A DNA stretch of 64,000 nt from Viridibacterium sediminicola (GCF_039631295.1 NZ_JBDIVE010000005.1:186001-250000), one strand, 5' to 3'; positions 39,144 through 47,439 are shown, counted from the first letter of the stretch. Notes: a model not told the origin generated them from the letters alone. A program made the numbers and translations.

Positions 39144-39207
39144 AACCTTCGCTTAAACATAAACCTTCGCGGCCCTTCGCTTTTCCTTTGCGCCTTTGCG
39201 GTGAAGC
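39144..39207. repeat. Degenerate single copy of the CGCGAAG/CCTTTGCG repeat family
   Basis: CCTTCGC...CCCTTCGC...CCTTTGCGCCTTTGCGG resembles the right arm of the repeats at 12412-13049. Together with the REPIN it fills the gap between the coiled-coil ORF and the next gene. Confidence 0.6.
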
Positions 39208-39355
39208 TTTTTTTCTTGAAAGCACACCAGCAACCAAGCTCGTAAGCCTTGTCGAGTACGCACGCAAAGCCTGACCCTCCGCAAACCATCGCTCTCGCAA
39301 ACATCGAATAATCGAAGACAAGCACACAATCGACGCACACACATAGGGAAAAGCC

Positions 39356-39598
39356 ATGGCTAGCTTGCTTATTGATACCTTTGAGGACGACAAACCCGAA
39401 ACCACGGTCAGAATTCCGCTGGTGGTGCTGACGATTGCAGCGAAGCTGATTCCCCGGAGCGCTTTCCAGGCCATGGAGGCGCAAGGCATCAATCTCCAGG
39501 AAGTGATCCAGGCCGCCAAGTCGGGCGAGATTTCGGGGCAGATTCTGGAAGTTGTCGATCACCAGAAGAAGGAACGCGTGCTCATCTCGGTGGTTTGA
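39356..39598 (+). CDS. Small conserved-looking protein of unknown function (80 aa)
   Basis: This 80-residue protein has no signal peptide or membrane segment. It reads as a mixed alpha/beta chain: a charged start (LIDTFEDDKPETTVRIPLVV), a helical middle (AFQAMEAQGINLQEVIQAA) and a C-terminal strand (KKERVLISVV). It resembles small bacterial proteins encoded beside membrane-stress genes, but I cannot name a family. GGGAAA precedes the ATG. It converges on the RES toxin gene. GC content is back to the genomic level. Confidence 0.6.
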   Translation: MASLLIDTFEDDKPETTVRIPLVVLTIAAKLIPRSAFQAMEAQGINLQEVIQAAKSGEISGQILEVVDHQKKERVLISVV

Positions 39599-39647
39599 GC
39601 TTGTGCTGTCATGGCGGCATGAGCCGCAAGCACCCGCCCGGCCTGAA

Positions 39648-40364
39648 TTAATCGCCTTCGGCCAGCGGCGGGATGTGGAGCCACGGCGTGCCGGGCTCCC
39701 GCTCAACGACGATGCCGTCCTCGCTACTGATGTAACTGAGGTAGCACAGCTGGCGCGGCGCTGAGAGTACCTGCCGGTTGAGAATCACGAAGACATCTCC
39801 CGCGCAGCGCGCAGACTGCGTGATGAGGCCGGGGTGGCCCTCTCGGTGCAGCTTGCTGCCCAGTTGCTGGCACAGGGAATAGTCGCTGGGATGAACCAGG
39901 CTGCTGAAGCTGCTGACCAGCTGTCGCAGGTCAATCAGCGCAGCCTCGCAGTGCACGGCGTAGACCTTGCGTTCAATGCGCGCGCCGGCTTGCAGATTGT
40001 CCGCATCGGCAAGGAAGTTGCGCCAATGATGGACGGTTTCCCAGACCGTGGTTTCCATCGAATCCGCGCCATACCAGACGCCGAAGCGCCCATCGGAATA
40101 GCGGCTCGTGGACCAATTCTGGAACGGGAAGTCGATGGCGTTGAAATACGCGCCTTCCTCGAAGGGGCGGTCGATGATGGGCAGATGCGACTCGAAAGCG
40201 CTCGGCTTGACCTGCAGCTCCAGGCGCTCCGCTGCGGCGCGCGCGGCGGGGTCGGCGGACAGATCGTCAAACAGATCCTGCGAAACACGCAGCGAGACGA
40301 TGTTGCGCAGGGTCTCAGCGGCCACATTGCTCAGCTGCGCCTGGCTGATCAGCGCTTCGATCAT
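39648..40364 (-). CDS. RES-domain toxin
   Basis: This 238-residue protein has the RES domain (Arg-Glu-Ser): the stretch SRYSDGRFGVWYG with the conserved Arg, the Glu in TTVWETVHHW, and a later Ser (one of SSFSSLVHPSD or the ITQSAR region). RES toxins degrade or modify NAD+ with ADP-ribosyltransferase-like folds. The ATG overlaps the stop of the antitoxin gene (ATGA), so antitoxin is made first. A longer in-frame start lies inside the antitoxin gene and is rejected. Confidence 0.88.
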   Translation of the reverse strand: MIEALISQAQLSNVAAETLRNIVSLRVSQDLFDDLSADPAARAAAERLELQVKPSAFESHLPIIDRPFEEGAYFNAIDFPFQNWSTSRYSDGRFGVWYGADSMETTVWETVHHWRNFLADADNLQAGARIERKVYAVHCEAALIDLRQLVSSFSSLVHPSDYSLCQQLGSKLHREGHPGLITQSARCAGDVFVILNRQVLSAPRQLCYLSYISSEDGIVVEREPGTPWLHIPPLAEGD

Positions 40365-40759
40365 TGACCGCGCGCCCGGTCCAGATAGCTCCGCACCATG
40401 AGCAGACCGACGAAACCGTAGCCGCGAATGACATCGATCGGGGACAGGTTCTCGAAAGCGCGATTGCGACGCTTCATCCACGCATACGCCAAATCGCGAT
40501 TGTGCGGGAACATCAGGCGCAGATTCTTGTGGATGCCCAGCAGGTGGCCGGCGCGCTCCAGCGTGTCGCGGCTATTGGCCAGCGGCTCACCCTTGCGGTA
40601 GCGCGTGAGCGCGGCACGATTGGTCGGCGACATGCCCAGCGCGTCAAGCTGCTCCTCGGTGCTCAGCTGCCAATGCTCGAACAGCGTCATCAGCATCTTG
40701 GCCAGCGAGCTGCGATCTTCTTCAGGCGATTCACGAACAGGCGTCGGGACGGCAAACAT
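40361..40759 (-). CDS. Xre/MbcA/ParS-family antitoxin (DUF2384)
   Basis: This 132-residue partner of the RES toxin has an N-terminal helical Xre-like domain (LSTEEQLDALGMSPTNRAALTRYR) and the C-terminal Xre/MbcA/ParS toxin-binding domain (HKNLRLMFPHNRDLAYAWM, then AFENLSPIDVIRGYG). AAAGGAG precedes the ATG. Promoter and palindromes directly upstream fit autorepression by the toxin-antitoxin complex. Confidence 0.9.
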   Translation of the reverse strand: MFAVPTPVRESPEEDRSSLAKMLMTLFEHWQLSTEEQLDALGMSPTNRAALTRYRKGEPLANSRDTLERAGHLLGIHKNLRLMFPHNRDLAYAWMKRRNRAFENLSPIDVIRGYGFVGLLMVRSYLDRARGQ

Positions 40760-40779
40760 GGCAAGCTCCTTTTGTTTTT

Positions 40780-40807
40780 ATTGTAACAAACAAAGCTGTA
40801 ATTACAA
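40780..40807 (-). promoter_or_regulatory. Sigma70-type promoter of the xre-res operon with operator-like palindromes
   Basis: On the minus strand TTGTAA and TACAAT are separated by 16 bp. TGTAATTACA overlaps the -35 element and TTGTTACAA overlaps the -10 element; both are inverted repeats and candidate binding sites for the antitoxin. The -10 is about 20 bases from the ATG, so the leader is short. Confidence 0.65.
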
Positions 40808-40831
40808 CTCAAAGCATTACCAGACAGTCAG

Positions 40832-41740
40832 GTGCTGCGCAAGAAACCGGATGCCCGCCCGCGCCAAATCGCCGAAAATGCGCGCATGCCAAAGTCAGCC
40901 CGCCCTGCCGAAGCCGCCGCAGCCCGCGCCCAGCCGGGCATTCTGGCCGCTTGCCGTCTGATCGAATCAGCCGCTACACCGCCTGCGCTGCAGGTGCTGG
41001 CCGACCTAGCGGCGCTGAGCCCCCATCATTTTCATCGTCAGTTCAAAGCGGTGCTGGGCATCACGCCGCGTGAGTATGGCGAGGCGATCCGCAGCCTGCG
41101 TGTGCGCCAGCTCTTGCCGGCAAGCGCCAGCGTGACCGAGGCGCTGTTTGCGGCGGGTTTCAATTCCAGCAGCGCGTTTTACGACAAGGTGCGCGAGCTG
41201 CTGGGCATGCGGCCGGAGCGCTTTCGCCAGGGCGGCGATGGCGAGACGATCCGCTTCGCGCTGGGCCAGTGCACGCTGGGCGCGATTCTCGTCGCGGCGA
41301 CGGCGCAGGGCATTTGCAGCATTGCGCTGGGCGACGACGCGCAAGCCTTGCTCGACGACCTGCAAGCGCGCTTTGCCCGCGCCCAGCTGATCGGTGGCGA
41401 TGCGGCGTTTGACGCCTGGGTGGCGCAGATTGTCGGCTGGGTCGAGCAGCCCACGCAGGCGCTCGATCTGCCGCTGGATATTCGCGGCACGGCTTTTCAG
41501 CAGCGCGTGTGGCAGGCTCTGCGCGCAATACCGCCGGGCAGCACACTCAGCTACAGCGAACTTGCCGCGCAACTCGGCATGCCTCAGGGCGCACGCGCCG
41601 TGGCCGCCGCCTGCGCGGCCAATGCCATCGCACTGGCGATTCCCTGCCATCGCGTGGTGCGCAACGACGGCGCGCTGGCCGGCTACCGTTGGGGACTCGA
41701 ACGCAAACGCGCCTTGCTCGACCGTGAGCAGGCAAGCTGA
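40832..41740 (+). CDS. AraC-type HTH - O6-alkylguanine-DNA alkyltransferase (Ada-like)
   Basis: This 302-residue protein combines an AraC-type DNA-binding domain (about 45-135; LAALSPHHFHRQFKAVLG and AAGFNSSSAFYDKVRELLG) with an O6-methylguanine-DNA methyltransferase domain (about 145-300). The acceptor Cys is C272 in IPCHRVV. The N-terminal zinc-binding methylphosphotriester domain of full Ada is absent. The start is a GTG without a clear ribosome binding site; the ATG at 40889 is an alternative. It is followed by alkB, forming an alkylation-repair operon. Confidence 0.88.
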   Translation: MLRKKPDARPRQIAENARMPKSARPAEAAAARAQPGILAACRLIESAATPPALQVLADLAALSPHHFHRQFKAVLGITPREYGEAIRSLRVRQLLPASASVTEALFAAGFNSSSAFYDKVRELLGMRPERFRQGGDGETIRFALGQCTLGAILVAATAQGICSIALGDDAQALLDDLQARFARAQLIGGDAAFDAWVAQIVGWVEQPTQALDLPLDIRGTAFQQRVWQALRAIPPGSTLSYSELAAQLGMPQGARAVAAACAANAIALAIPCHRVVRNDGALAGYRWGLERKRALLDREQAS

Positions 41741-41789
41741 CGTGGCGAACTGACACGGTAAATTAACGTGGTGATTTGACGTGGACCTT
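41738..41789 (+). repeat. Four degenerate 13-bp tandem repeats at the ada-alkB junction
   Basis: TGACGTGGCGAAC, TGACACGGTAAAT, TAACGTGGTGATT and TGACGTGGACCTT follow one another without gaps. The first begins at the upstream stop codon and the last contains the GTG start of alkB. Each unit carries a TGA/TAA directly before a (near-)GTG. Confidence 0.7.
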
Positions 41790-42428
41790 TTCGACGCACT
41801 GGACGATACCGCGCCCTGCAGCGAGGCGATCTGCCCCGGCGCCGTGCTGCTGCACGGCTTCGCCCGCGCTCAGGCCGACGCGCTGTGGTCCATCACGCAA
41901 ACAGTGCTGGCGACTGCGCCCCTGCGCCAGATGCAGACACCCGGCGGGCACTGGATGTCGGTGCAAACCAGCAGCTGCGGCACCGCCGGCTGGGTCAGCG
42001 ATGAGCTGGGTTATCGCTACAGCACGCATGACCCGCTGAGCGGCCAGCGCTGGCCAGCGATACCCGCCGAATTCCTGCAACTGGCGCGGGACGCGGCGGC
42101 GGCCGGCGGCTTTGCCGACTTCGTGCCCGACGCCTGCCTGATCAACCGCTACACGCCGGGCGCGCGCATGTCCCTGCACCAGGATCGCAACGAGCGCGAT
42201 TTTGGCGCGCCGATTGTCTCGCTCTCACTCGGCGTGCCGGCGATCTTCCTGTTCGGCGGTCAGCAGCGCAGCGACAAGCCCCGCCGCTACCGCCTGCTGC
42301 ACGGCGATGTGGTGGTCTGGGGCGGCCCGGCGCGCCTGGCCTTCCACGGCGTCGCACCGCTGGCTTTGGGCGATCACCCGCTCAGCGGAGACGCGCGCAT
42401 CAACCTGACCTTTCGCAAGGCGCTCTAA
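41781..42428 (+). CDS. alkB: DNA oxidative demethylase AlkB
   Basis: This 215-residue Fe(II)/2-oxoglutarate dioxygenase reverses 1-methyladenine and 3-methylcytosine damage. Iron ligands are H133 and D135 (LHQDRNERD) and the distal His in LAFHGV. The 2-oxoglutarate Arg pair is in RINLTFRKA at the end, and NRYTPGARMSLHQD is the family signature. It starts with GTG; earlier GTGs in the repeat run into stops. It is coupled to the Ada-like gene upstream, as in E. coli where ada and alkB form an operon. Confidence 0.95.
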   Translation: MDLFDALDDTAPCSEAICPGAVLLHGFARAQADALWSITQTVLATAPLRQMQTPGGHWMSVQTSSCGTAGWVSDELGYRYSTHDPLSGQRWPAIPAEFLQLARDAAAAGGFADFVPDACLINRYTPGARMSLHQDRNERDFGAPIVSLSLGVPAIFLFGGQQRSDKPRRYRLLHGDVVVWGGPARLAFHGVAPLALGDHPLSGDARINLTFRKAL

Positions 42429-42443
42429 GCGCTGCCGAAAAAC

Positions 42444-43202
42444 TCAGGTATCGGTGCTGATGTCATCCCACGCTTCGCCCATGTGGCCAATCAGCCAGTT
42501 CAGGGCTTGGTGACGCTCAAGGATCACATCGGGGTTCAGCCCTGCCGGGATCGGTCTGGCATTGACTCTGGCGTCCACAACAGCCCAGTGATAGCGGTAG
42601 ATTTTGTCGGCTTGATCGAGGATGTCAGAGAGCGGGCGCAGCTTTGCATCGGCCATAAATTGCCCAGCGCTGCGCTCCTTCATGAAGCGGACTGCACGCG
42701 CCACATCTGCAATGGCGGCAGGCTTATCCAGACTATCGACGTAGCCCAGCGCCCAGAGCAATACCCAGGCGGCCTCATAACGCCACACAAATTGCTGGCG
42801 GTCGTAAAGGGAAGGCTCGGCATCCCCGACAAAAGCCTTTTCCTTGGGGCTTAGAGATGTCTCAAGCTCATAATTCTTGAGGATTCTTTCAAGCAGCGCT
42901 TGCGGCATGCCCTCTGCCTTGCCCGCGACGCTCAGCAAGACCAAGGCACGCCGGGCAATTTCGTCTTTCGATCTGTGCTGGGCGCTCTGCTCAATTTCAA
43001 TGACGGGCAGGAAGCTGTTGATGGGTACGCCTTCGGCTGCCAAAGCATGCTCTGATCGCGCCTTCCGCTCAGCCGCTTCGGGCGGCACATTCATATCCAT
43101 GGCCTTGATCAGCGCTCGCCGCTCCCCCAGCGACGGAGCCACTTGAGCCAACACCGGAGAAGACAGCAGCACAGCCAACAGAGCGACGAGAACGTAAGGC
43201 AT
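42444..43202 (-). CDS. DUF4272 domain protein with signal peptide
   Basis: This 252-residue protein of unknown function has an N-terminal hydrophobic signal (LVALLAVLLSSPVLA, cut about residue 19), so it is exported. The body matches DUF4272 by RRALVLLSVAGKAEGMP, the KAFVGD segment and the Trp-rich QQFVWRYEAAWVLLWALGY. It is convergent with alkB (16 bases between stops) and transcribed alone. No catalytic motif is recognised. Confidence 0.75.
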   Translation of the reverse strand: MPYVLVALLAVLLSSPVLAQVAPSLGERRALIKAMDMNVPPEAAERKARSEHALAAEGVPINSFLPVIEIEQSAQHRSKDEIARRALVLLSVAGKAEGMPQALLERILKNYELETSLSPKEKAFVGDAEPSLYDRQQFVWRYEAAWVLLWALGYVDSLDKPAAIADVARAVRFMKERSAGQFMADAKLRPLSDILDQADKIYRYHWAVVDARVNARPIPAGLNPDVILERHQALNWLIGHMGEAWDDISTDT

Positions 43203-43410
43203 AGTCAGGACTCAAGACGAATGAAAGGTTTTCGGTTCAGCCTCTGTGCTCCCCGCGCGTGCAGGCGGCACAGACGCCAAGGCTGCGAGTTCATCACATC
43301 GACCGAGGAAATTCCATGCGCATCATCATCAAGGTCGGCACACTCGCAAAAAAAGCGGGCGACTGATGACGCCAAGCGCGGCTCAAGAATATTGCCGAGC
43401 GCCCAAAATA

Positions 43411-43436
43411 AAAAACCCCGCATCGGCGGGGTTTTT
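43411..43436 (-). terminator. Rho-independent terminator of the 50-aa ORF
   Basis: Read on the minus strand, an ACCCCGCCGATGCGGGGT hairpin is followed by a run of T. It lies 23 bp past the stop of the small ORF. Confidence 0.9.
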
Positions 43437-43458
43437 CATCGGCTCGATCAACAATCGA

Positions 43459-43611
43459 TCAGAGCGGCTTCTTTTGCTTGGAGTGGCATTCAGCTTGGTA
43501 CACCGAGCGCAGCACCGAACGGGGCATGCCCTTGAAGAGGCGCTTGGCGAACTTGCTGAGGCAGCGGCGCTCGATCGAGGAGCGGCGGGTACGGGTCGTG
43601 GTCGAAGCCAT
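43459..43611 (-). CDS. Small basic protein (50 aa), unrecognised
   Basis: A 50-codon frame starts after a good ribosome binding site (AGGAGA, 8 bases) and ends just before a strong terminator. The protein (MASTTTRTRRSSIERRCLSK at the N-terminus) is very rich in Arg/Lys/Ser and contains two Cys, suggesting nucleic-acid or ribosome association. A sigma70-like promoter and an 18-bp palindrome lie upstream, so the transcript is probably independent of aceB. No family is recognised. Confidence 0.65.
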   Translation of the reverse strand: MASTTTRTRRSSIERRCLSKFAKRLFKGMPRSVLRSVYQAECHSKQKKPL

Positions 43612-43651
43612 GAAGGTTTCTCCTGAAAATCGGTTTTGGGTTCAAGGCTTG

Positions 43652-43669
43652 GACTCTTCTGGAAGAGTC
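43652..43669. promoter_or_regulatory. 18-bp palindrome in the leader of the 50-aa ORF
   Basis: GACTCTTC-TG-GAAGAGTC is a perfect 8-bp inverted repeat around two bases, about 40 bases before the small ORF start. It may be an operator or an RNA hairpin. Confidence 0.5.
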
Positions 43670-43685
43670 ACGCCGGTAGCCCGCC

Positions 43686-43713
43686 ATTCTAACGTTTTTA
43701 TCAGCAAGATCAA
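43686..43713 (-). promoter_or_regulatory. Sigma70-type promoter for the 50-aa ORF
   Basis: On the minus strand TTGATC and TAGAAT are separated by 16 bp, between the aceB stop and the palindrome. Confidence 0.55.
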
Positions 43714-43721
43714 AGGCTGTG

Positions 43722-45323
43722 TCAGCTCAGCGCTTCATACAGCGGCAGGGTGAGGAATTCCGGGTAGTCCTCGGCCAGCGACATGGTCTCGAAAATCTCC
43801 GCCGCCTGCTCGTAAGTGGCGACCGCCTCGCCCTGCTTCTGCACCGCCGCCTTGACCAACGCCAGCTCCTCGCCGATGAGGCCGCGCACCAGCTCCGGCG
43901 TGACCTTGCGGCCGTCGTCGAGCACGCCCTTGGGCGAGCGCACCCATTGCCACACTTGCGAGCGGCTGATTTCGGCGGTGGCGGCGTCTTCCATCAGGTT
44001 GTGGATCGGTACACAGCCATTGCCGGCCAGCCAGGAGCCGAGGTAGTGGATGCCGACATTGATGTTGTTGCGCAGGCCGGCTTCGGTGATCGGCGTCTCG
44101 GGCAGGAAGTTGAGCAGGTCGGCGGCGCCGAAGCTCACATCGTCGCGCTGCTTGTCCCACTGATTGGGTTTGTCGCCGAGCACCTTGACGAACTCTTCCA
44201 TGGCAATCGGCACCAGACCCGGATGGGCGACCCAGCCGCCGTCAAAGCCATCGGCTGCGTCACGCGTCTTGTCGGCACGGATGCCGGCCAGCGCCTTTTC
44301 GTTGGCGACCGGATCGCTCTTGATCGGAATCAGCGCGCTCATGCCGCCAATGGCCGGCGCGCCGCGCTTGTGGCAGGCCTTGACCAGGCTCAGCGCGTAG
44401 GCGCGCATGAAGGGCGACGTCATGGTGATGCTGCTGCGGTTGGCGAGGCAGAAATTGCTGTCGGTCTTGAACTTCTTGATGCAGGAAAAGATGTAGTCCC
44501 AGCGCCCGGCGTTCAGACCCGCACTGTGCTCGCGCAGCTCGTAGAGGATCTCTTCCATCTCGAAAGCGGCGAGGATGGTCTCGATCAGCACAGTGGCCTT
44601 GATCGTGCCACGCGGCAGGCCCAGCGCGTCCTGGGTGGCGATGAACACATCGTTCCACAGGCGCGCTTCGAGGTGGCTTTCCATCTTCGGCAGGTAGAAG
44701 AAGGGGCCGGCGCCGCGCGCGATCTGCTCTTTGGCGTTGTGGTACATGAACAGCGCGAAGTCGAAGATGCCGCCGGAGACGCGCTGGCCATCGACCAGCA
44801 CATGCTTCTCATCGAGATGCCAGCCACGCGGCCGCACGATCAGGGTCGCGACCTTGTCGTTGAGCTTGTAGGACTTGCCGTTCTGCTCAAGCGCAATGGT
44901 GCCGCGCACCGCGTCGATGAGGTTGATCTGGCCCTGGATCTGGTTGAACCAGTTGGGCGTGTTGGAATCCTCAAAGTCGGTCATGTAGGAATCCGCCCCC
45001 GAGTTGAGCGCATTGATGATCATCTTGCGCTCGACCGGCCCAGTGATCTCGACGCGGCGGCATTGCAGCGCAGCCGGCAGCGGCGCGATGCGCCAGTCGC
45101 CTTCGCGGATCGCCCGCGTGCTGGCGAGGAAGTCCGGCCGCTCGCCAGCGTCAAGCGCCTTCTGGCGCGCCACGCGGGCGGCCAGCAAGTCCTGACGCCG
45201 CGATTCGAAAGCGCGATGCAGGCTGGCGACCAGTTCCAGCGCCGGCGTACAGAGGATCTTTTCAAAGCCGGCCGGCTGTGCGGCGAGAATGCTGACTCCG
45301 GCGGGAAGTTGCGCTGTGCTCAT
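43722..45323 (-). CDS. aceB: Malate synthase A
   Basis: This 533-residue glyoxylate-shunt enzyme condenses glyoxylate and acetyl-CoA to malate; the length equals that of E. coli AceB. The family core includes the N-terminal DLLAARVARQKALDAGE, the metal-site region YMTDFEDSNTPNW, LIVRPRGWHLDEKH, and ILIETILAAFEMEEILYEL (here TVLIETILAAFEMEEILY). I chose the ATG preceded by GGAGACAG; 24 upstream in-frame codons are rejected. No aceA is adjacent. The shunt fits growth on acetate units, such as acetaldehyde from DeoC after oxidation. Confidence 0.96.
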   Translation of the reverse strand: MSTAQLPAGVSILAAQPAGFEKILCTPALELVASLHRAFESRRQDLLAARVARQKALDAGERPDFLASTRAIREGDWRIAPLPAALQCRRVEITGPVERKMIINALNSGADSYMTDFEDSNTPNWFNQIQGQINLIDAVRGTIALEQNGKSYKLNDKVATLIVRPRGWHLDEKHVLVDGQRVSGGIFDFALFMYHNAKEQIARGAGPFFYLPKMESHLEARLWNDVFIATQDALGLPRGTIKATVLIETILAAFEMEEILYELREHSAGLNAGRWDYIFSCIKKFKTDSNFCLANRSSITMTSPFMRAYALSLVKACHKRGAPAIGGMSALIPIKSDPVANEKALAGIRADKTRDAADGFDGGWVAHPGLVPIAMEEFVKVLGDKPNQWDKQRDDVSFGAADLLNFLPETPITEAGLRNNINVGIHYLGSWLAGNGCVPIHNLMEDAATAEISRSQVWQWVRSPKGVLDDGRKVTPELVRGLIGEELALVKAAVQKQGEAVATYEQAAEIFETMSLAEDYPEFLTLPLYEALS

Positions 45324-45446
45324 ATTGCCTGTCTCCTGAAAACGTCCGCTGCGAGCGCTGCAATATAGCAAAGCGCATCGGCGCACCGTGGCCATTGAAT
45401 GCGGCCGCCAGTGATAGTGTTCATCACTGGCCAGCCCTTGCGGGGC

Positions 45447-45911
45447 TCAGCGCCCGCTCTTGCGTACCTGCTCGACGCCTTGCCGTGCCAGCGCGTCAGC
45501 GCGCTCGTTCTCCGGATGGCCGGCGTGGCCCTTGACCCAGAGCCATTCGATGCGGTGCGCAGCGGTCAGCGCATCGAGCGCGCGCCACAGGTCTTCGTTC
45601 TTCACCGGCTGCTTGTCGGCGGTTTTCCAGCCGCGCTTCTTCCAGCCGTGAATCCACTCCGAAATGCCCTTCTGCACATATTGCGAGTCGGTATAGACGC
45701 GCGCCGACACCGGCCGCTTGAGCGCTTCGAGGCCGCGGATCACAGCGGTCAGCTCCATGCGATTATTGGTCGTGTTCGGTTCGCCGCCGAACAGCTCTTT
45801 TTCCTTGTCGCCGGCGCGCAAGATGGTGCCCCAGCCGCCGGGGCCGGGGTTTCCGCTGCAGGCGCCGTCAGTAAAGATATCGACGGTTTCGCCTGTTGTT
45901 GCAACTGTCAT
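45447..45911 (-). CDS. rnhA: Ribonuclease HI
   Basis: This 154-residue enzyme hydrolyses RNA in RNA:DNA hybrids, removing primers and R-loops. Catalytic acidic residues are D15 in IFTDGACSGNPGPGG, the Glu in NRMELTAVI, the Asp in VYTDSQYVQ and the Asp in NERADALA; GHAGHPEN holds the flexible His. It overlaps the methyltransferase gene by four bases (ATGA), and I chose that ATG since it gives the family N-terminus. Confidence 0.96.
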   Translation of the reverse strand: MTVATTGETVDIFTDGACSGNPGPGGWGTILRAGDKEKELFGGEPNTTNNRMELTAVIRGLEALKRPVSARVYTDSQYVQKGISEWIHGWKKRGWKTADKQPVKNEDLWRALDALTAAHRIEWLWVKGHAGHPENERADALARQGVEQVRKSGR

Positions 45912-46633
45912 GGGGTTTCCTGTTGTTTGCGTTGTGGGGCGGCGGCAATCGCCTTGCGCGAGCGCTTCGCCGTGCGCCATTGCGGGCGGATCAGGCGCAT
46001 GCCGCGCACGCGCTTGACCGCATGGATGATGTAAGCGCCGCCGGCAATCGGCCAACAGCGCTCGCCCAGTGCGTCCATGAACGACATGCGATGCAGCCAG
46101 GCTTGCGAGCTCAAGGGCGGCGCGTAACAGCCAAAAGCGCTGTCATGCGTCTCGCAACCGAGCAGGGTCAGCCAGTCCTTGAGCCGCGAGACGGGCAGAT
46201 ACTGCCCTTGCCAGGGGATTTTGCCAAGATTGCCGGAGAAGGCGCGGCGCAGCCCCCACAAGCTCAGCGGATTGAAGCCGGCAATCACCACGCGGCCCTC
46301 GGGCACCAGCACGCGCTCGACCTCGCGCAAGAGCTGGTGCGGATGCGGCGCGAACTCCAGCACGTGCGGCAGCACCACCAGATCGATGCTTTGCGAGGCA
46401 AAGGGCAGTTCTTCGGCGTCGCAGCGCACATCCACGCCGGGCGCGCTGTCACAACAGTGCAGGCGATAAGGCATGCGGTTGGCGCGCAGGAAATCGGTTT
46501 GCGGCAGGCCGATCTGCATGGCGTTGTAGCCGAAGATGTCAGCCACGATCTGGTCGAGCTTGCGTTGCTCCCACGCCAGCAGATATTGTCCGCGCGGCGT
46601 TTCCAGCCATTCGGCGAAACCGGGAATTGACAT
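45908..46633 (-). CDS. Class I SAM-dependent methyltransferase
   Basis: This 241-residue protein has a Methyltransf_11-type core: DVRCDAEELPFASQSIDLVV (motifs II/III) and REVERVLVPEGRVVIAGFNP. The usual glycine-rich SAM motif I is weak, replaced by the region around YNAMQIGLPQ. Homologues sit next to rnhA and gloB in many betaproteobacteria; the substrate is unknown. It is divergent from gloB with 19 bases between start codons. Confidence 0.85.
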   Translation of the reverse strand: MSIPGFAEWLETPRGQYLLAWEQRKLDQIVADIFGYNAMQIGLPQTDFLRANRMPYRLHCCDSAPGVDVRCDAEELPFASQSIDLVVLPHVLEFAPHPHQLLREVERVLVPEGRVVIAGFNPLSLWGLRRAFSGNLGKIPWQGQYLPVSRLKDWLTLLGCETHDSAFGCYAPPLSSQAWLHRMSFMDALGERCWPIAGGAYIIHAVKRVRGMRLIRPQWRTAKRSRKAIAAAPQRKQQETP

Positions 46634-46652
46634 GTAGGCTCAGGCGCCGAGA

Positions 46653-47420
46653 ATGAAGACCATGCAGATTGTTCCGCTTTCCGCCTTCCGCGACAACTAT
46701 ATCTGGGCCCTGGTGGCAAACGGCGCCGCCGTTGTCGTCGACCCCGGCGAAGCCGCGCCGGTGCAGCGCTTCCTGGCTGATCAGGCTTTGCGTCTGGCCG
46801 CCATCCTGATCACTCATCGCCATAACGACCATATCGGCGGCGTTGCCGAGCTCAATGCAGACGGGAACGTGCCGGTCTTCGGCCCGCCCAGCATCGCCTG
46901 CGTGACGCAGCCGGTGCAGGACGCGGATCGCTTCACGCTGCCGGGCGTCGCAGCAGAAATCAGTGTGCTGGCCGTCCCCGGCCATACCGAAGAACACCTC
47001 GCCTACCTGCTGGGCGAACATCTGTTCTGCGGTGACACCTTGTTTGCTGGCGGCTGCGGGCGCCTGCTGGGCAGCAGCTCGGCGGCCGAGTTGTATGCGT
47101 CCTTGCAGCGTCTGGCGCACTTGCCGCCGCAGACCCGCGTGCATTGCGCCCATGAATACACGCTGTCGAACCTGCGCTTCGCGCTGCAGGTAGAGCCCGA
47201 CAATGCGGCCTTGCAAGCGCGCCTGGCGGCGTGCAGCGCCTTGCGCGAAGCGAATCAGCCAAGCCTGCCCTCGCTGCTGGCGGACGAGCTGGCGAGCAAT
47301 CCCTTCTTGCGCGTCGATCAGGCGGCCGTGCGCAGCGCAGTGAGCCGCTACACAGGAAAAGTGCTGGCCGCGCCTGACGAGGTTTTTGCCGCGCTGCGGC
47401 GCTGGAAAGATGTAGCCTGA
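46653..47420 (+). CDS. gloB: Hydroxyacylglutathione hydrolase (glyoxalase II)
   Basis: This 255-residue metallo-beta-lactamase-fold enzyme hydrolyses S-lactoylglutathione to lactate and glutathione in methylglyoxal detoxification. The metal motif is THRHNDHIGG, followed by VPGHTEEHLAYL, LFCGDTLFAGGCGRLL and the C-terminal HCAHEYTLSNLRFA. An ATG three codons downstream is an equally plausible start. It is divergent from the methyltransferase gene. Confidence 0.95.
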   Translation: MKTMQIVPLSAFRDNYIWALVANGAAVVVDPGEAAPVQRFLADQALRLAAILITHRHNDHIGGVAELNADGNVPVFGPPSIACVTQPVQDADRFTLPGVAAEISVLAVPGHTEEHLAYLLGEHLFCGDTLFAGGCGRLLGSSSAAELYASLQRLAHLPPQTRVHCAHEYTLSNLRFALQVEPDNAALQARLAACSALREANQPSLPSLLADELASNPFLRVDQAAVRSAVSRYTGKVLAAPDEVFAALRRWKDVA

Positions 47421-47439
47421 GTTGTGGCCTGAGCTCGCT

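Noticed and set aside
40832..40930. Frameshifted N-terminal zinc domain of Ada
   Set aside because: No cysteine motif of the methylphosphotriester domain is visible in any frame upstream, and shorter AraC-methyltransferase proteins without it are known, so truncation cannot be claimed.
46620..46665. Only 19 bp between divergent methyltransferase and gloB starts as a sign of a missing promoter or misassembly
   Set aside because: Both proteins start with family-typical N-termini, and compact divergent starts with promoters inside the opposite gene are common in this gene pair.
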